The position numbers and the translations under genes were made by a program. DNA of 46,697 nucleotides. Origin: Firmicutes bacterium ADurb.Bin248. GTDB taxonomy: Bacteria; Bacillota; Clostridia; Christensenellales; CAG-138. The notes below the pieces were generated by a model. The model saw only the letters and a list, made by a program, of their open reading frames with translations, was not told the origin of the DNA and did not search any database. Below, one piece after another: positions 8,820-16,665 of this stretch. Numbering within the stretch: the stretch's first letter is position 1; the number at the start of each line of letters is the position of its first letter. The stretch lies in NCBI GenBank assembly GCA_002069725.1, contig MWBW01000021.1, positions 1 through 46,697 on the forward strand. The letters run 5' to 3'.

Positions 8820-9475
8820 TCACATTCGAACAGATCCGGGAGGACCCGGCGATCCGCACCTACATCGAGGAGGCGGACGCGCTGCTGGAGGCATTGGGCT
8901 ACACGGAGCACAGCTTCGCGCATGTGGGCAGGGTCGCGGACACGGCCGGGTATATCCTGACGACGCTTGGCTATCCCGAACGCGAGGCGGAGCTCGCGCG
9001 GATCGCGGGGTGGCTACACGACATAGGCAACATCGTCAACCGGCACGACCACGCGCAGAGCGGCGCGCTGATGGCTTTCCGCATACTCGACAACCTCGGC
9101 ATGGAACCGGGGGAGATCGCCAAAACCGTCGCCGCCATAGGCAACCACGACGAGGGCACGGCCGAGCCCATCAGCGCCGTCGCGGCGGCGCTCATACTCG
9201 CGGACAAGACGGACGTGCGCTATACCCGCGTGCGCGCGCAGGACGCCGCGCAGTTCGACATACACGACCGCGTCAACTTCGCCGTGCGCGAGGGCAATAC
9301 CGATATCGACGAGGAGAAAAAGAGCATCGCCCTCAACATGACCATAGACGCGCACTACTGCTCCGTCATGGATTATTTCGAGATTTTTCTCGGGCGCATG
9401 CTGCTCTGCCGCCGCGCCGCGGAATTCCTCGGTCTGACGTTCCGCCTGATCGTCAATGGGCAAAGACTGCTTTAA
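8816..9475 (+). CDS. HD-domain phosphohydrolase-like protein
   Basis: The start at 8816 overlaps the mtaD stop as ATGA, so the two are coupled. The 219 residues show an HD pattern: H36 in HSFAHVGRV, H68-D69 in GWLHDIGN, H77 and H79 in NRHDHA, a further HDE in GNHDEG, and D in LADKTD. Such proteins usually hydrolyse nucleotides or phosphate monoesters. The substrate is not evident; given mtaD and ahcY upstream, a nucleotide or nucleoside phosphate is a reasonable guess. No other domains are seen. Confidence 0.8.
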   Translation: MITFEQIREDPAIRTYIEEADALLEALGYTEHSFAHVGRVADTAGYILTTLGYPEREAELARIAGWLHDIGNIVNRHDHAQSGALMAFRILDNLGMEPGEIAKTVAAIGNHDEGTAEPISAVAAALILADKTDVRYTRVRAQDAAQFDIHDRVNFAVREGNTDIDEEKKSIALNMTIDAHYCSVMDYFEIFLGRMLLCRRAAEFLGLTFRLIVNGQRLL

Positions 9476-9488
9476 GGGAGGTTGTCGT

Positions 9489-10133
9489 ATGGAATCCGTC
9501 GAAAGGTGCCTCTACATTCTGTTTTCACGCCAAAACACGAAAATCGGCCGCTTCATACGGCTGTTTTTCCCGAACAGCCGCTATTCGCACGTGACCGTCG
9601 CGCTCGACGGGAACCTGTACGCGATGTATTCTTTCTCCAGGAAGCGGCACGACTCGCCGTTTTCGGGCGGCTTCATGCGCGAGTATCCCGCGCACTTCCT
9701 CATCGGCGGCAGGGACCTCGCGGTCAAGCTCTGCCGCGTCGAGCTCAGCGACGATGCGTATCTGCGCGTGATGCGGCGCATCGAGCATTGCAGGACGCAC
9801 CAGAGCCGCATGCTCTACAACCTCTACGACGCGTTCGCGCTGCCCTTCCGCCGCCGCGTGCGCATGCGGGACGCTTACACCTGCGTGGATTTCGCCGCGT
9901 ACCTGCTCGACATGGACGCGCGCGTGGACAGCATAGGCGCGCTCGAGCAGAGGCTCAACCGCTTCTGCGTCTATGAGGGCAGCCTCAAGGCGTACATCGA
10001 GGCCGTGGGCGCCACAACGCCCGAGGACGACGATTATTTCGTCCGCCGCGGCCCCGTCGCCGCCGCGCGCGACCTCGTGACGCTTCAGACCAAGCTCTGG
10101 CGCAGGTTCCACAACGAGGCGGCGAGAGTTTAG
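9489..10133 (+). CDS. Putative permuted papain-like (YiiX/NlpC-P60 type) cysteine hydrolase
   Basis: The start at 9489 is preceded by AAGGGAGG. The 214 residues begin LYILFSRQNTKIGRFIRLFF and then carry SRYSHVTVALDG (H34) and, much later, YTCVDFAAYLLD (C132). A histidine in an early strand and a cysteine at the head of a later helix are the order of the circularly permuted papain-fold families (YiiX/YaeF and relatives), which hydrolyse amide or ester bonds of lipids or peptidoglycan. There is no signal peptide, so it should act in the cytoplasm. It follows mtaD and the HD gene in one run. The assignment is by motif only. A composite repeat begins 13 bases after the stop. Confidence 0.6.
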   Translation: MESVERCLYILFSRQNTKIGRFIRLFFPNSRYSHVTVALDGNLYAMYSFSRKRHDSPFSGGFMREYPAHFLIGGRDLAVKLCRVELSDDAYLRVMRRIEHCRTHQSRMLYNLYDAFALPFRRRVRMRDAYTCVDFAAYLLDMDARVDSIGALEQRLNRFCVYEGSLKAYIEAVGATTPEDDDYFVRRGPVAAARDLVTLQTKLWRRFHNEAARV

Positions 10134-10146
10134 AGAGACGGCGGGT

Positions 10147-10346
10147 AATTGACAATTGACAATTGACAATCAAGAAACGCCCGCTGCGGCGGGGTAATTG
10201 ACAATCAAGAAACACCCGCTGCGGCGAGGTAATTGACAATCGAGGAACGGGGAGCAACAGGGGACGGTCCCGCTTGCTTGATCGCGAACATAACGGCCTT
10301 TCACGAACGCGCAAACAGAACCGTCCCCCGCTGCCTGCATAAGACG
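10147..10346 (+). repeat. Composite repeat, copy 1: heptads, GC hairpins, GGGGACGGT palindrome
   Basis: Three heptad tracts (10147-10173, 10195-10210, 10230-10245), each followed by a GC-rich segment (the first two by CGCCCGCTGCGGCGGGG-like hairpins), lead into an imperfect inverted repeat. Its arms are GGGGACGGTCCCGCTTGC and GCAAACAGAACCGTCCCC, around the core ATCGCGAACATAACGGCCTT. The same order recurs after the next gene (10842-11010) in the same orientation. Confidence 0.85.
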
Positions 10347-10376
10347 CGATTGTTTTTCAGGAGATGCATAGGAAAC

Positions 10377-10844
10377 ATGCCGGTCGAAAAGGTCAGGGAA
10401 TATCTTAGCAAATACGACCTCGCGCAGCGCATTCGCGAGTTTGAGGTTTCGAGCGCGACGGTGGAGCTTGCCGCCCGCGCCGTGGGCGTGGAGGAAGCGC
10501 GCATCGCAAAAACGCTTTCCTTTCGCGACGGGGAGGGCTGCATGCTCGTTGTGACGGCGGGCGACGCGCGCGTGGACAATAAGAAGTTCCGCCGGAGGTT
10601 TGGCTTCAAGGCGCGCATGCTCTCGCACGAAGAGGCCGAGGCGCTTACGGGACATGCCGTGGGCGGCGTGTGCCCCTTCGCGCTGCCGGAGGGCGTCGCG
10701 GTCTATCTCGACGCGTCGCTCAGGCGCTTTTCAAGCGTGTTTCCCGCGGCGGGCAGCGCGCGCAGCGCCGTAGAGCTGACCTGCGGCGAGCTCGAGAACT
10801 GCTCCGGCGGAACGTGGGTGGACGTGTGCGGGGAACGGGGATAA
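10377..10844 (+). CDS. YbaK/ProX-family aminoacyl-tRNA deacylase
   Basis: The start ATG 10377 follows CAGGAG; longer in-frame readings run into the upstream repeat. The 155 residues match the YbaK/Cys-tRNA(Pro) deacylase fold: EFEVSSATVELAARAVGVEEARIAKTLSF, with the conserved lysine in IAKTLSF, then VDNKKFRRRFG and GHAVGGVCPFALP. These proteins hydrolyse mischarged tRNAs in trans. The gene stands alone between two direct copies of the composite repeat, and its stop TAA is the first three bases of the downstream heptad array. Confidence 0.85.
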   Translation: MPVEKVREYLSKYDLAQRIREFEVSSATVELAARAVGVEEARIAKTLSFRDGEGCMLVVTAGDARVDNKKFRRRFGFKARMLSHEEAEALTGHAVGGVCPFALPEGVAVYLDASLRRFSSVFPAAGSARSAVELTCGELENCSGGTWVDVCGERG

Positions 10845-11010
10845 TTGACAATTGACAATCAGGAAACGCCCGCTGCGGCGGGGTAATTGACAATTGGGGA
10901 ACGGAGAGCAGCGGGGACGGTCCCGCTTGCTTGATCGCGAACATAACGGCCTTTCAGGAACGCGCAAACAGAACCGCCTTCATTGCCTGCAATTATTTTT
11001 CAGGAATAGG
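10842..11010 (+). repeat. Composite repeat, copy 2, starting on the ybaK-type stop codon
   Basis: TAATTGACAATTGACAATC begins with the stop codon of the deacylase gene, then GC hairpin CGCCCGCTGCGGCGGGG, a second heptad tract, and the GGGGACGGT palindrome with the same ATCGCGAACATAACGGCCTT core as copy 1. The right arm is partly degraded (GAACCGCCTTC). Both copies end with a TTTTTCAGGA-like segment shortly before the next gene. Confidence 0.85.
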
Positions 11011-11055
11011 GGCGACCCCGCGCGGCCGCCCGCCGCTTAAGAAAGGAACCTTTCT

Positions 11056-12270
11056 ATGAAACGGCCGATCCATGAATGCGTGAGCCGCGAGGAACTGCTC
11101 CGGTGGACGGGCGATCTCGTGGCGATCCCCTCTTACAGCGGCCTGCCGGAGCAGGAGGCCGCAGTCGGCGCATACCTGAAGGGCGTGTTCGACAGCGAAG
11201 GCGTCGACTGCCGTATCGTACCGCTGCGGGACGGGCGCTGCAACGTCGCGGCCGCCTTGTCCGGCACGGGCGGGGGGAAGTCCCTGATGCTCAACGGCCA
11301 CATGGACACCGTCCCCGCCTACGGCATGGAGCGCGCGTTCGAACCGTGGATCGACGATGCGGGCAGGCTCCACGGGCGCGGCGCGGCCGATATGAAAGGC
11401 CCGCTCGCGGCCATGCTCGGCGCGCTCGTCGCCATCAAAAGGAGCGGTGTGCGGCTCAGGGGCGACCTTCTTTTCTGCGCCGTCGCCGACGAGGAGGAGG
11501 GCAGCCTGGGCACCGTCGCGCTTGTTGAAGGGGGCGTGCGCGCGGACGCGGCGGTCGTGGGCGAGCCTACGGGCGGCCGCAGCGTCGCCGTCGCGCAAAA
11601 AGGGCTCGAGTGGTTCCAGTTCGATTTCATCGGCCGCACGGTGCACGGCGGGTCGTACCGCGCGGGCGTCAACGCCATCAACCAGGCCGTGAAGTTCATA
11701 AACGCGCTCCATTCGCGCCTCGCGCCGGAGCTTGAAACGCGCGCGCTGCCCCTCGCCGGCGAGAGCACGCTCAACATCGGCGTCATCCGCGGGGGCACGC
11801 AGCTTTCGACCGTGCCCGGTGAGTGCTTCGTGCAGCTCGACCGGCGCTTCGTGCCGGGGCTGGAAACCTGGGAATCCTGCGTCGCGGAGCTTCGGGAGAT
11901 CGCGGAATCCCTCGCGGCGGAAGACCCGGAGTTCAAATATGAAATGAAGGTGCTCGAATCGAGCCGCATGGAGAAGGGCTACGTCCACCAGGGTTTCGCG
12001 CTGAATCCGGACGATGCCTTCGTCCGCGCCGTCGGGCGCGGCGTGGAGCGGGCGCTCGGCGTCGAGGCGCGGATATCCGGCTGCCCCTGCTGGACGGACG
12101 CGGGCCTGATCGCGCACTACGCGGGCATGCCCGTCGTCGTCTACGGGCCGGGCGAGATGGAATGCGCGCACACGAATGAGGAGCATATTGCCCTCGAAGC
12201 ATTGGAGGAAGGACTCCGGGCGTATGTCGCGATCGCGCGGGAGTGGTGCGACCAAGCTAATAGTGAATAG
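11056..12270 (+). CDS. M20-family metallopeptidase (ArgE/DapE/carboxypeptidase G2 type)
   Basis: The 404-residue di-zinc amidohydrolase carries LMLNGHMDTVP (H82, D84), GRGAADMKGPL (D112), and the general-base pair in ADEEEGS (E146/E147). A dimerisation domain (about 190-310, starting GRTVHGG) is inserted in the catalytic domain, and a late CAHTNEEH supplies the last metal histidine. It removes an N-acyl or terminal amino-acid group; the exact substrate (acetylornithine, succinyl-DAP or a peptide) cannot be told. AAAGGAACC precedes the ATG. The last five codons lie in a heptad-like repeat (AATAGTG AATAG), so the C-terminus may have been replaced by repeat DNA. Confidence 0.88.
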   Translation: MKRPIHECVSREELLRWTGDLVAIPSYSGLPEQEAAVGAYLKGVFDSEGVDCRIVPLRDGRCNVAAALSGTGGGKSLMLNGHMDTVPAYGMERAFEPWIDDAGRLHGRGAADMKGPLAAMLGALVAIKRSGVRLRGDLLFCAVADEEEGSLGTVALVEGGVRADAAVVGEPTGGRSVAVAQKGLEWFQFDFIGRTVHGGSYRAGVNAINQAVKFINALHSRLAPELETRALPLAGESTLNIGVIRGGTQLSTVPGECFVQLDRRFVPGLETWESCVAELREIAESLAAEDPEFKYEMKVLESSRMEKGYVHQGFALNPDDAFVRAVGRGVERALGVEARISGCPCWTDAGLIAHYAGMPVVVYGPGEMECAHTNEEHIALEALEEGLRAYVAIAREWCDQANSE

Positions 12271-12404
12271 CTGTTTTAATTCCAAGGGTTTTTGTTATAA
12301 AAGGCCCTTATTTTTGTCATTACAGCAAAAACCGGCTCCCGCCTTAAAGCGAAAGCCGTGTCGGATTTAGATAGTTATTCACCATTCACTATTAGCTATT
12401 AGTT
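12254..12404. repeat. Second class of 7-nt repeats (AATAGTG/AATAGCT), converging between two genes
   Basis: On the plus strand GCTAATAGTGAATAGCTG (from about 12258) overlaps the stop of the M20 gene. On the minus strand, next to the MFS hairpin, units AATAGCT, AATAGTG, AATGGTG and AATAACT run in tandem (12370-12402). Period is 7 in both, each array in the sense of the gene that has just ended. Between them are weak hairpins (AAGGG...CCCTTATTTTT at 12284-12315 and GGCTCCCGC...GCGAAAGCC near 12333-12357) that may terminate transcription. Confidence 0.75.
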
Positions 12405-12439
12405 GAATTTCGGACAATCCGGGATTGTCTGAAATTCAA
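12403..12439 (-). terminator. Near-perfect hairpin containing the stop codon of the MFS gene
   Basis: Arms TTGAATTTCGGACAATC (12403-12419) and GATTGTCTGAAATTCAA (12423-12439) pair over 17 bases with one mismatch around a three-base loop. The MFS stop codon (12436-12438, minus strand) lies inside the right arm. There is no U tract. Confidence 0.7.
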
Positions 12440-13821
12440 TCGTCCACATCGAACGCCTCAAGCTTCTTCTTCGGCGGCACGGGCTTGGTGTCGCCGTGCC
12501 TGGCGAAGCTGATGGGGATCATCGCGAGCAGCACGAACGCGAAGCCGTAGGGGAAGAGCGCGCCCTTACCCAACCTGTCGAGAAACCAGCCGACGATGTA
12601 CGGCGTCGCCGCCTGCACGGCCATCGACACGGTGTAGTAGAAGCCCGTGTATTTGCCCACGTTGCCCACGCGGCTGATCTCCCACACCATCGGGAAGGTG
12701 TTGACCGTGACGGCGGCCTGCGCGAAGCCAATCAGCACAAACATGCCGTAGAGGGCAACGGTGAACTCGCCCGCGTAGAACGTCGCGAAGGCGAAACAAG
12801 CGGCGGCAACCACGAGGCCGATGCGGATCATGTTCTTGCGCCCGAGCCTCGCGCTTAAATAGCTTATGGGCATGTAAGACAGCACCGCGGCGCCTGTCGC
12901 TACCATCAGGCAACGCGAAGCCAGGCTGAGAACTTCCTTGCCCTCGCCCCAGGATTCCGTCGCGTAGCGCGAGAAGAAGGTTGTCACAGCGTTGTAGCCG
13001 AGGAACCATAGCCCGATCGTCGCGAGGATCAGCAAAAGGCTTATAAAAACGGGGCGCGGCAACTTCTCCTTTCCGCTCACGATCTCGGCGCGGCCCTGGT
13101 CTTCCTCAGGCGATACGCCATAGTTGATATCCTTCATTTCCTGAACATATTTGCGCTCCGGCAGTATCGCGGCGAGCACGCTGACCGCCACCGCCATCAG
13201 AAGCGCCACCGCGAGGAAGAGCAGCAGATAATCCTTGCTCATATCCGCGTTCTGCCGCACGGCGAAATTGATCATGGCCAGCGTATACAAACCGCCGAAC
13301 GCGCCCATCAGGTTGATGACAGCGTTGCCCTGGCTGCGCAGGGGCTTGGGCGTGACATCCGCCATCAGCGCGACGGCGGGGGAGCGGTAGAGGCCCATCG
13401 ACACGAGCAGCACGCCCAGCGCGAGGAAGAAAAGGCCGAGCGAGGCGATACGGACGGTCGCTTCGTAGTGCGTCTGCAACGTCGGAAAGAGCCGCACGAA
13501 GAAATCGGCAACCGCGTTGGACACCGCAACGTTGTTATTCTGGAGGAGCGGGATGAACATCATAAACACCACCGCCAGCGCCGTACCGAATTTGATGAAA
13601 GGCATGCGCACGCCTTTCTTGTCCGACAGCGCGCCGAAGAGCGGCAGCAGAAACAGGGCGAGCAGGTTGTCCAGCCCCATGATTACGCCGGTTTGTTTGT
13701 AATTCAGGTTGTAGGTATCGCCCAGTATCAGGGGGATTACGAAGTCGTACATCTGCCAGAACGCCGAAATCGAGAAGAACGCGAGGCCGACGAGGAACGT
13801 GCGCTTGTAATTCAATTTCAT
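12436..13821 (-). CDS. MFS transporter of the SLC45 / sugar:cation symporter type
   Basis: The start at 13821 is chosen because GGAGGTCATC lies directly before it; the longer frame has no ribosome site. The 461 residues form about 12 hydrophobic segments. Segment 1 (FLVGLAFFSISAFWQMYDFVIPLIL), the loop GALSDKKGVRMPFIKFG after segment 2 (the MFS A-motif position), and TPKPLRSQGNAVINLMGAFGG at the end of segment 4 are typical of clostridial SLC45-family carriers related to glycoside-pentoside-hexuronide symporters. It probably imports a sugar or glycoside with a cation; the substrate is unknown. It diverges from the patB-type gene and ends inside a hairpin. Confidence 0.8.
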   Translation of the reverse strand: MKLNYKRTFLVGLAFFSISAFWQMYDFVIPLILGDTYNLNYKQTGVIMGLDNLLALFLLPLFGALSDKKGVRMPFIKFGTALAVVFMMFIPLLQNNNVAVSNAVADFFVRLFPTLQTHYEATVRIASLGLFFLALGVLLVSMGLYRSPAVALMADVTPKPLRSQGNAVINLMGAFGGLYTLAMINFAVRQNADMSKDYLLLFLAVALLMAVAVSVLAAILPERKYVQEMKDINYGVSPEEDQGRAEIVSGKEKLPRPVFISLLLILATIGLWFLGYNAVTTFFSRYATESWGEGKEVLSLASRCLMVATGAAVLSYMPISYLSARLGRKNMIRIGLVVAAACFAFATFYAGEFTVALYGMFVLIGFAQAAVTVNTFPMVWEISRVGNVGKYTGFYYTVSMAVQAATPYIVGWFLDRLGKGALFPYGFAFVLLAMIPISFARHGDTKPVPPKKKLEAFDVDD

Positions 13822-13863
13822 GATGACCTCCGCAGAAGATAGAATGTGCATGAATCCACGCAT

Positions 13864-13892
13864 ATTATAACAATTCGGAAGGGCCGGCGCAA
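13864..13892 (-). promoter_or_regulatory. Promoter of the MFS transporter gene
   Basis: Minus strand TTGCGC (13887-13892), 17 bases, TATAAT (13864-13869), 43 bases before the chosen start. Confidence 0.65.
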
Positions 13893-13900
13893 TGCGCAAC

Positions 13901-13928
13901 TTGCCTTTTCGATCCGTTGTGCTACAAT
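13901..13928 (+). promoter_or_regulatory. Promoter of the aminotransferase - asparaginase pair
   Basis: TTGCCT (13901-13906), 16 bases, TACAAT (13923-13928), followed by GAAAGGACGG before the ATG at 13959. Confidence 0.6.
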
Positions 13929-13958
13929 ATGGTTGACTTTTGAAAGGACGGTTTGCGC

Positions 13959-15149
13959 ATGTACGATTTCGACGCTTTCATAGACCGCGAGGGCACCGGC
14001 TCCGTCAAATGGGCGCAGCGCCCCGAGACGCTCCGCCGCGCGGGCGCCGTGCCGCTCTCGATCGCGGATATGGAGTTCCGCTGCCCGCCCGAGGTGACCC
14101 AGGCCGTCCGTAAGGCGGCGGAACACGGCATATACGGCTACACGCACGCGGACGACGCGTATTTCGACGCGCTCGCGGGCTTTATGGCGCGCAGGCACGG
14201 CCTCGAGATCAAGCGCGAATGGCTGCTCGTCTTCAACGGCGTGGTGAGCGCGCTGGGCTCGGCCGTGCGCGCGCTCAGCTCGCCCGGCGCGGGCGTGATC
14301 ATACAGCCGCCCGTCTACGCGCCGTTCTTCGACGCCGTCGAAGCCAACGGCGGGAAGATTCTGCTTAATCCTCTCCTCGCGCGCGACGGGCGCTATGAGA
14401 TCGACTTCGAGGGCTTCGAGAAGCTCTGCGCGGCGGGGGAAGCGAAGCTGTTCATACTCTGCAGCCCGCACAATCCCGTGGGGCGCGTCTGGGCGCGCGG
14501 GGAACTGGCGCGGCTCGCGTGCATCTGCGCGGAACACGGCGTGCTCATACTCTCGGATGAGATCCACGCGGATATCGTGTTCGCGGGCCGCCGCCACACC
14601 TCCATGCTCGCCATACCCGAGGCCGAGGGGAACTGCGCCGTGTTCATGGCCATGAGCAAGACCTTCAACCTTGCGGGGCTCGCCTGCTCCGAGGCGTTCG
14701 CGCCGGACCCGGCCATATGCGGAAAGCTCGCGCGGCAGCAGCGAAGGGACAACGCCCTGGGCATGACCTACTTCGCGCGCGCGGCCTCCATCGCGGCGCA
14801 TACGGACTGCGATGGCTGGCTCGACGCGCTCCTCCCGTACCTCGCGGGCAACTTCGCCTTCCTGCGGGATTTCGTCTCCCAGAGGCTGCCCATGCTCAGG
14901 CTCTCGCCGCTCGAGGGCACGTATCTCGCATGGATGGATCTGCGCGCGCTCGGCCTGCCCGACAAAGAGCTTCGGGGCTTCCTTGCAGAAAAAGCGCATC
15001 TCGCGCTCACGCCGGGGGACTGGTTCGGCCCGGGCGGCTCCGGATTCGCGCGCTGGAACATCGCGCTGCCGCGCGGCATTCTGGCGGAAGCGCTCGAGCG
15101 CCTCGCGGGCGCGGTCGATGAAATCTATCGGGAGAGGGACGCGGTATGA
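13959..15149 (+). CDS. PLP-dependent aminotransferase/C-S lyase of the MalY/PatB type
   Basis: The 396 residues follow the fold-type I pattern of MalY/PatB proteins: SIADMEFRCPPEV near 34-46, the substrate/PLP region CSPHNPVGRVW (168-178), LSDEIHADIVF (199-208), and the Schiff-base lysine K234 in MAMSKTFNLAGL. Members usually act as cystathionine beta-lyases (to homocysteine, pyruvate and ammonia) or related C-S lyases. ATG 13959 is preferred to TTG 13953 because its spacing from AAAGGA is normal. The stop overlaps the asparaginase start (ATGA), indicating translational coupling. Confidence 0.88.
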   Translation: MYDFDAFIDREGTGSVKWAQRPETLRRAGAVPLSIADMEFRCPPEVTQAVRKAAEHGIYGYTHADDAYFDALAGFMARRHGLEIKREWLLVFNGVVSALGSAVRALSSPGAGVIIQPPVYAPFFDAVEANGGKILLNPLLARDGRYEIDFEGFEKLCAAGEAKLFILCSPHNPVGRVWARGELARLACICAEHGVLILSDEIHADIVFAGRRHTSMLAIPEAEGNCAVFMAMSKTFNLAGLACSEAFAPDPAICGKLARQQRRDNALGMTYFARAASIAAHTDCDGWLDALLPYLAGNFAFLRDFVSQRLPMLRLSPLEGTYLAWMDLRALGLPDKELRGFLAEKAHLALTPGDWFGPGGSGFARWNIALPRGILAEALERLAGAVDEIYRERDAV

Positions 15150-16132
15150 AGCGCCTTCGCCTCATTACGACCGGCGGCACCATCGCCTGCACGAACGGCC
15201 CGCTGGGCCTTATGCCCACGCTCGGCGCAAGGGAGCTTCTTTCCCTTTCGGGCTGCGGCTCGCCCGAGATCGACTGCGTGGACCTGTTCAGCATGGATTC
15301 CTCGAACATACAGCCGGAGGAGTGGGTGCGCATCGCCGAAAAAACGCTCAAGTCGAGTTGGGACTACGACGGCATCGTCATCACCCACGGCACGGACACC
15401 ATGGCCTACACGGCCTCAATGCTCTCGTTCATGCTCCTGAACATCCCCGTGCCCGTGGTGCTCACGGGCGCGCAGAAGCCCATCGGCGCCGAGGGATCGG
15501 ACGGGCCTTCCAACCTTTGCGAGGCCATCGCCGCCGCCCGCGTTCTCGAAGGCGGGGTGTATATCTGCTTCGGCGGGCGCGTCATCCGCGGCTGCCGCGC
15601 GGTCAAGACCCGCACGACGAGCTTCAACGCGTTCGAGTCGATCAACGCGCCGGACGTCGGCGTTTTCAGGGACGGCGCTTTCGAGCGCGCCGCCCAGGCG
15701 CAGCCGCCGCGCGGCAAGTTCGCGTTCTTCGACGCCATAGAGCCGCGCGTCGCGCTCGTCAAGCTCATCCCCGGCGCGATGCCTTCGACCATAGAATGCC
15801 TCATCGACTGCGGCGCGAGGGGCGTCGTCGTGGAGGCGTTCGGCCTCGGCGGCGTGCACAACTTCCGGCGCGACCACGCCGTGAGCATCCGCAAGCTCAT
15901 CGACGCGGGCATACCGGTGATACTCGCCTCCCAATGCCTCTACGAGCCGAGCACGCCCGACATCTACGAGGTTTCCGGCCCGCTGCGCGAGGCGGGCGTG
16001 ATCTCCGCGCGCGACATGACCACCGAGGCCTGCGTGACCAAACTGATGTATGCGCTCGGCCATACGGCTGAAATCGACGGCGTAAGGGAAATCATTCAAA
16101 AGGATCTGTGCGGGGAGATCACGGGGAATTGA
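15146..16132 (+). CDS. L-asparaginase, bacterial type I (cytoplasmic)
   Basis: It hydrolyses asparagine to aspartate and ammonia. The 328-residue protein has the first active-site threonine in ITTGGTIA (T12) and the second block THGTDTMAY (T83, D84), followed by PVVLTGAQKPIG and a small C-terminal domain. No signal peptide is present, consistent with the low-affinity cytoplasmic type I enzyme. It is coupled to the upstream aminotransferase. In this genome asparaginase also sets the free-asparagine supply for AsnRS, whereas the AspRS/GatCAB operon can bypass it. The stop TGA overlaps a degenerate copy of the stop-anchored repeat (TGACGATCGACAATC). Confidence 0.92.
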   Translation: MKRLRLITTGGTIACTNGPLGLMPTLGARELLSLSGCGSPEIDCVDLFSMDSSNIQPEEWVRIAEKTLKSSWDYDGIVITHGTDTMAYTASMLSFMLLNIPVPVVLTGAQKPIGAEGSDGPSNLCEAIAAARVLEGGVYICFGGRVIRGCRAVKTRTTSFNAFESINAPDVGVFRDGAFERAAQAQPPRGKFAFFDAIEPRVALVKLIPGAMPSTIECLIDCGARGVVVEAFGLGGVHNFRRDHAVSIRKLIDAGIPVILASQCLYEPSTPDIYEVSGPLREAGVISARDMTTEACVTKLMYALGHTAEIDGVREIIQKDLCGEITGN

Positions 16133-16665
16133 CGATCGACAATCGGGGAGCGCCGCCTGCGGGCGGCTTTTTCATCCTTTCGAATTGCCGGTGACGGTTC
16201 TCGGCGGCCTTCCGTCGATCATCTTCCGCAGAGCGGCGGCGGTTGCCGCGGTGGCCATCACCCTCGGCACCGAAAACCGTCCCCGGAGAGGAACGAAAGG
16301 CCCTTCGTCGCTCAGGGGACGGTTTTGCGCGCACGAGTGTGATGAGGGTATGAAAAAGGTTGCCAATATATCGGAACAGGAGCGCCGGGAAAAAGGCAGA
16401 ACCGTCCCCGACGATTCAAAAGGAAAGTGCCGCAACGGGGGACGGCCTTGTTTGTTCGCGATGAATGGCGGCGTTGCGTGTTCGTCCGCAAGCGTTCGCT
16501 TACGCTAAACTTCGAACAAACAGCGCTGTCACCCGGAATAATAAAAAAGATTCCCGTCCCCGCCCGCAGGCGGCGTTCCCGATTGTCAATTGTCAATTTT
16601 CAATTGTCAATTATCAAATCTCCCGTTATAATATCGTAGGCGCGTATGGGTACGAAGGAGTTCTT
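16133..16665. repeat. Intergenic block of palindromes and heptads, no gene
   Basis: After a GCCGCCTGCGGGCGGC hairpin (16151-16166) there are two GGGGACGG-type palindromes. The first has perfect 12-base arms, AAAACCGTCCCC (16273-16284) and GGGGACGGTTTT (16315-16326). The second pairs GAACCGTCCCC (16399-16409) with a GGGGGACGG arm ending near 16444. Another GC hairpin is at 16560-16575, and an antisense heptad array runs 16580-16612. The longest open frame here is low-complexity repeat translation and is not considered a gene. Confidence 0.8.
16604..16632 (+). promoter_or_regulatory. Promoter of the Dabb-uvrB-uvrA operon, with its -35 in a heptad array
   Basis: TTGTCA (16604-16609), 17 bases, TATAAT (16627-16632). 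The -35 hexamer is the last unit of the heptad array (minus-strand TGACAA). The ribosome site GAAGGAG and start codon follow 25-35 bases later. No LexA-type operator (GAAC-N4-GTTC) is evident in the leader. Confidence 0.65.

Noticed and set aside
10377..10844. Composite transposon carrying the YbaK-type gene
   Set aside because: The flanking repeats encode no transposase and have no target duplication; direct-repeat bracketing alone does not show mobility.
16185..16508. A 107-codon open frame between asparaginase and the Dabb gene
   Set aside because: It runs over two GGGGACGG palindromes, has no ribosome site and no family features.
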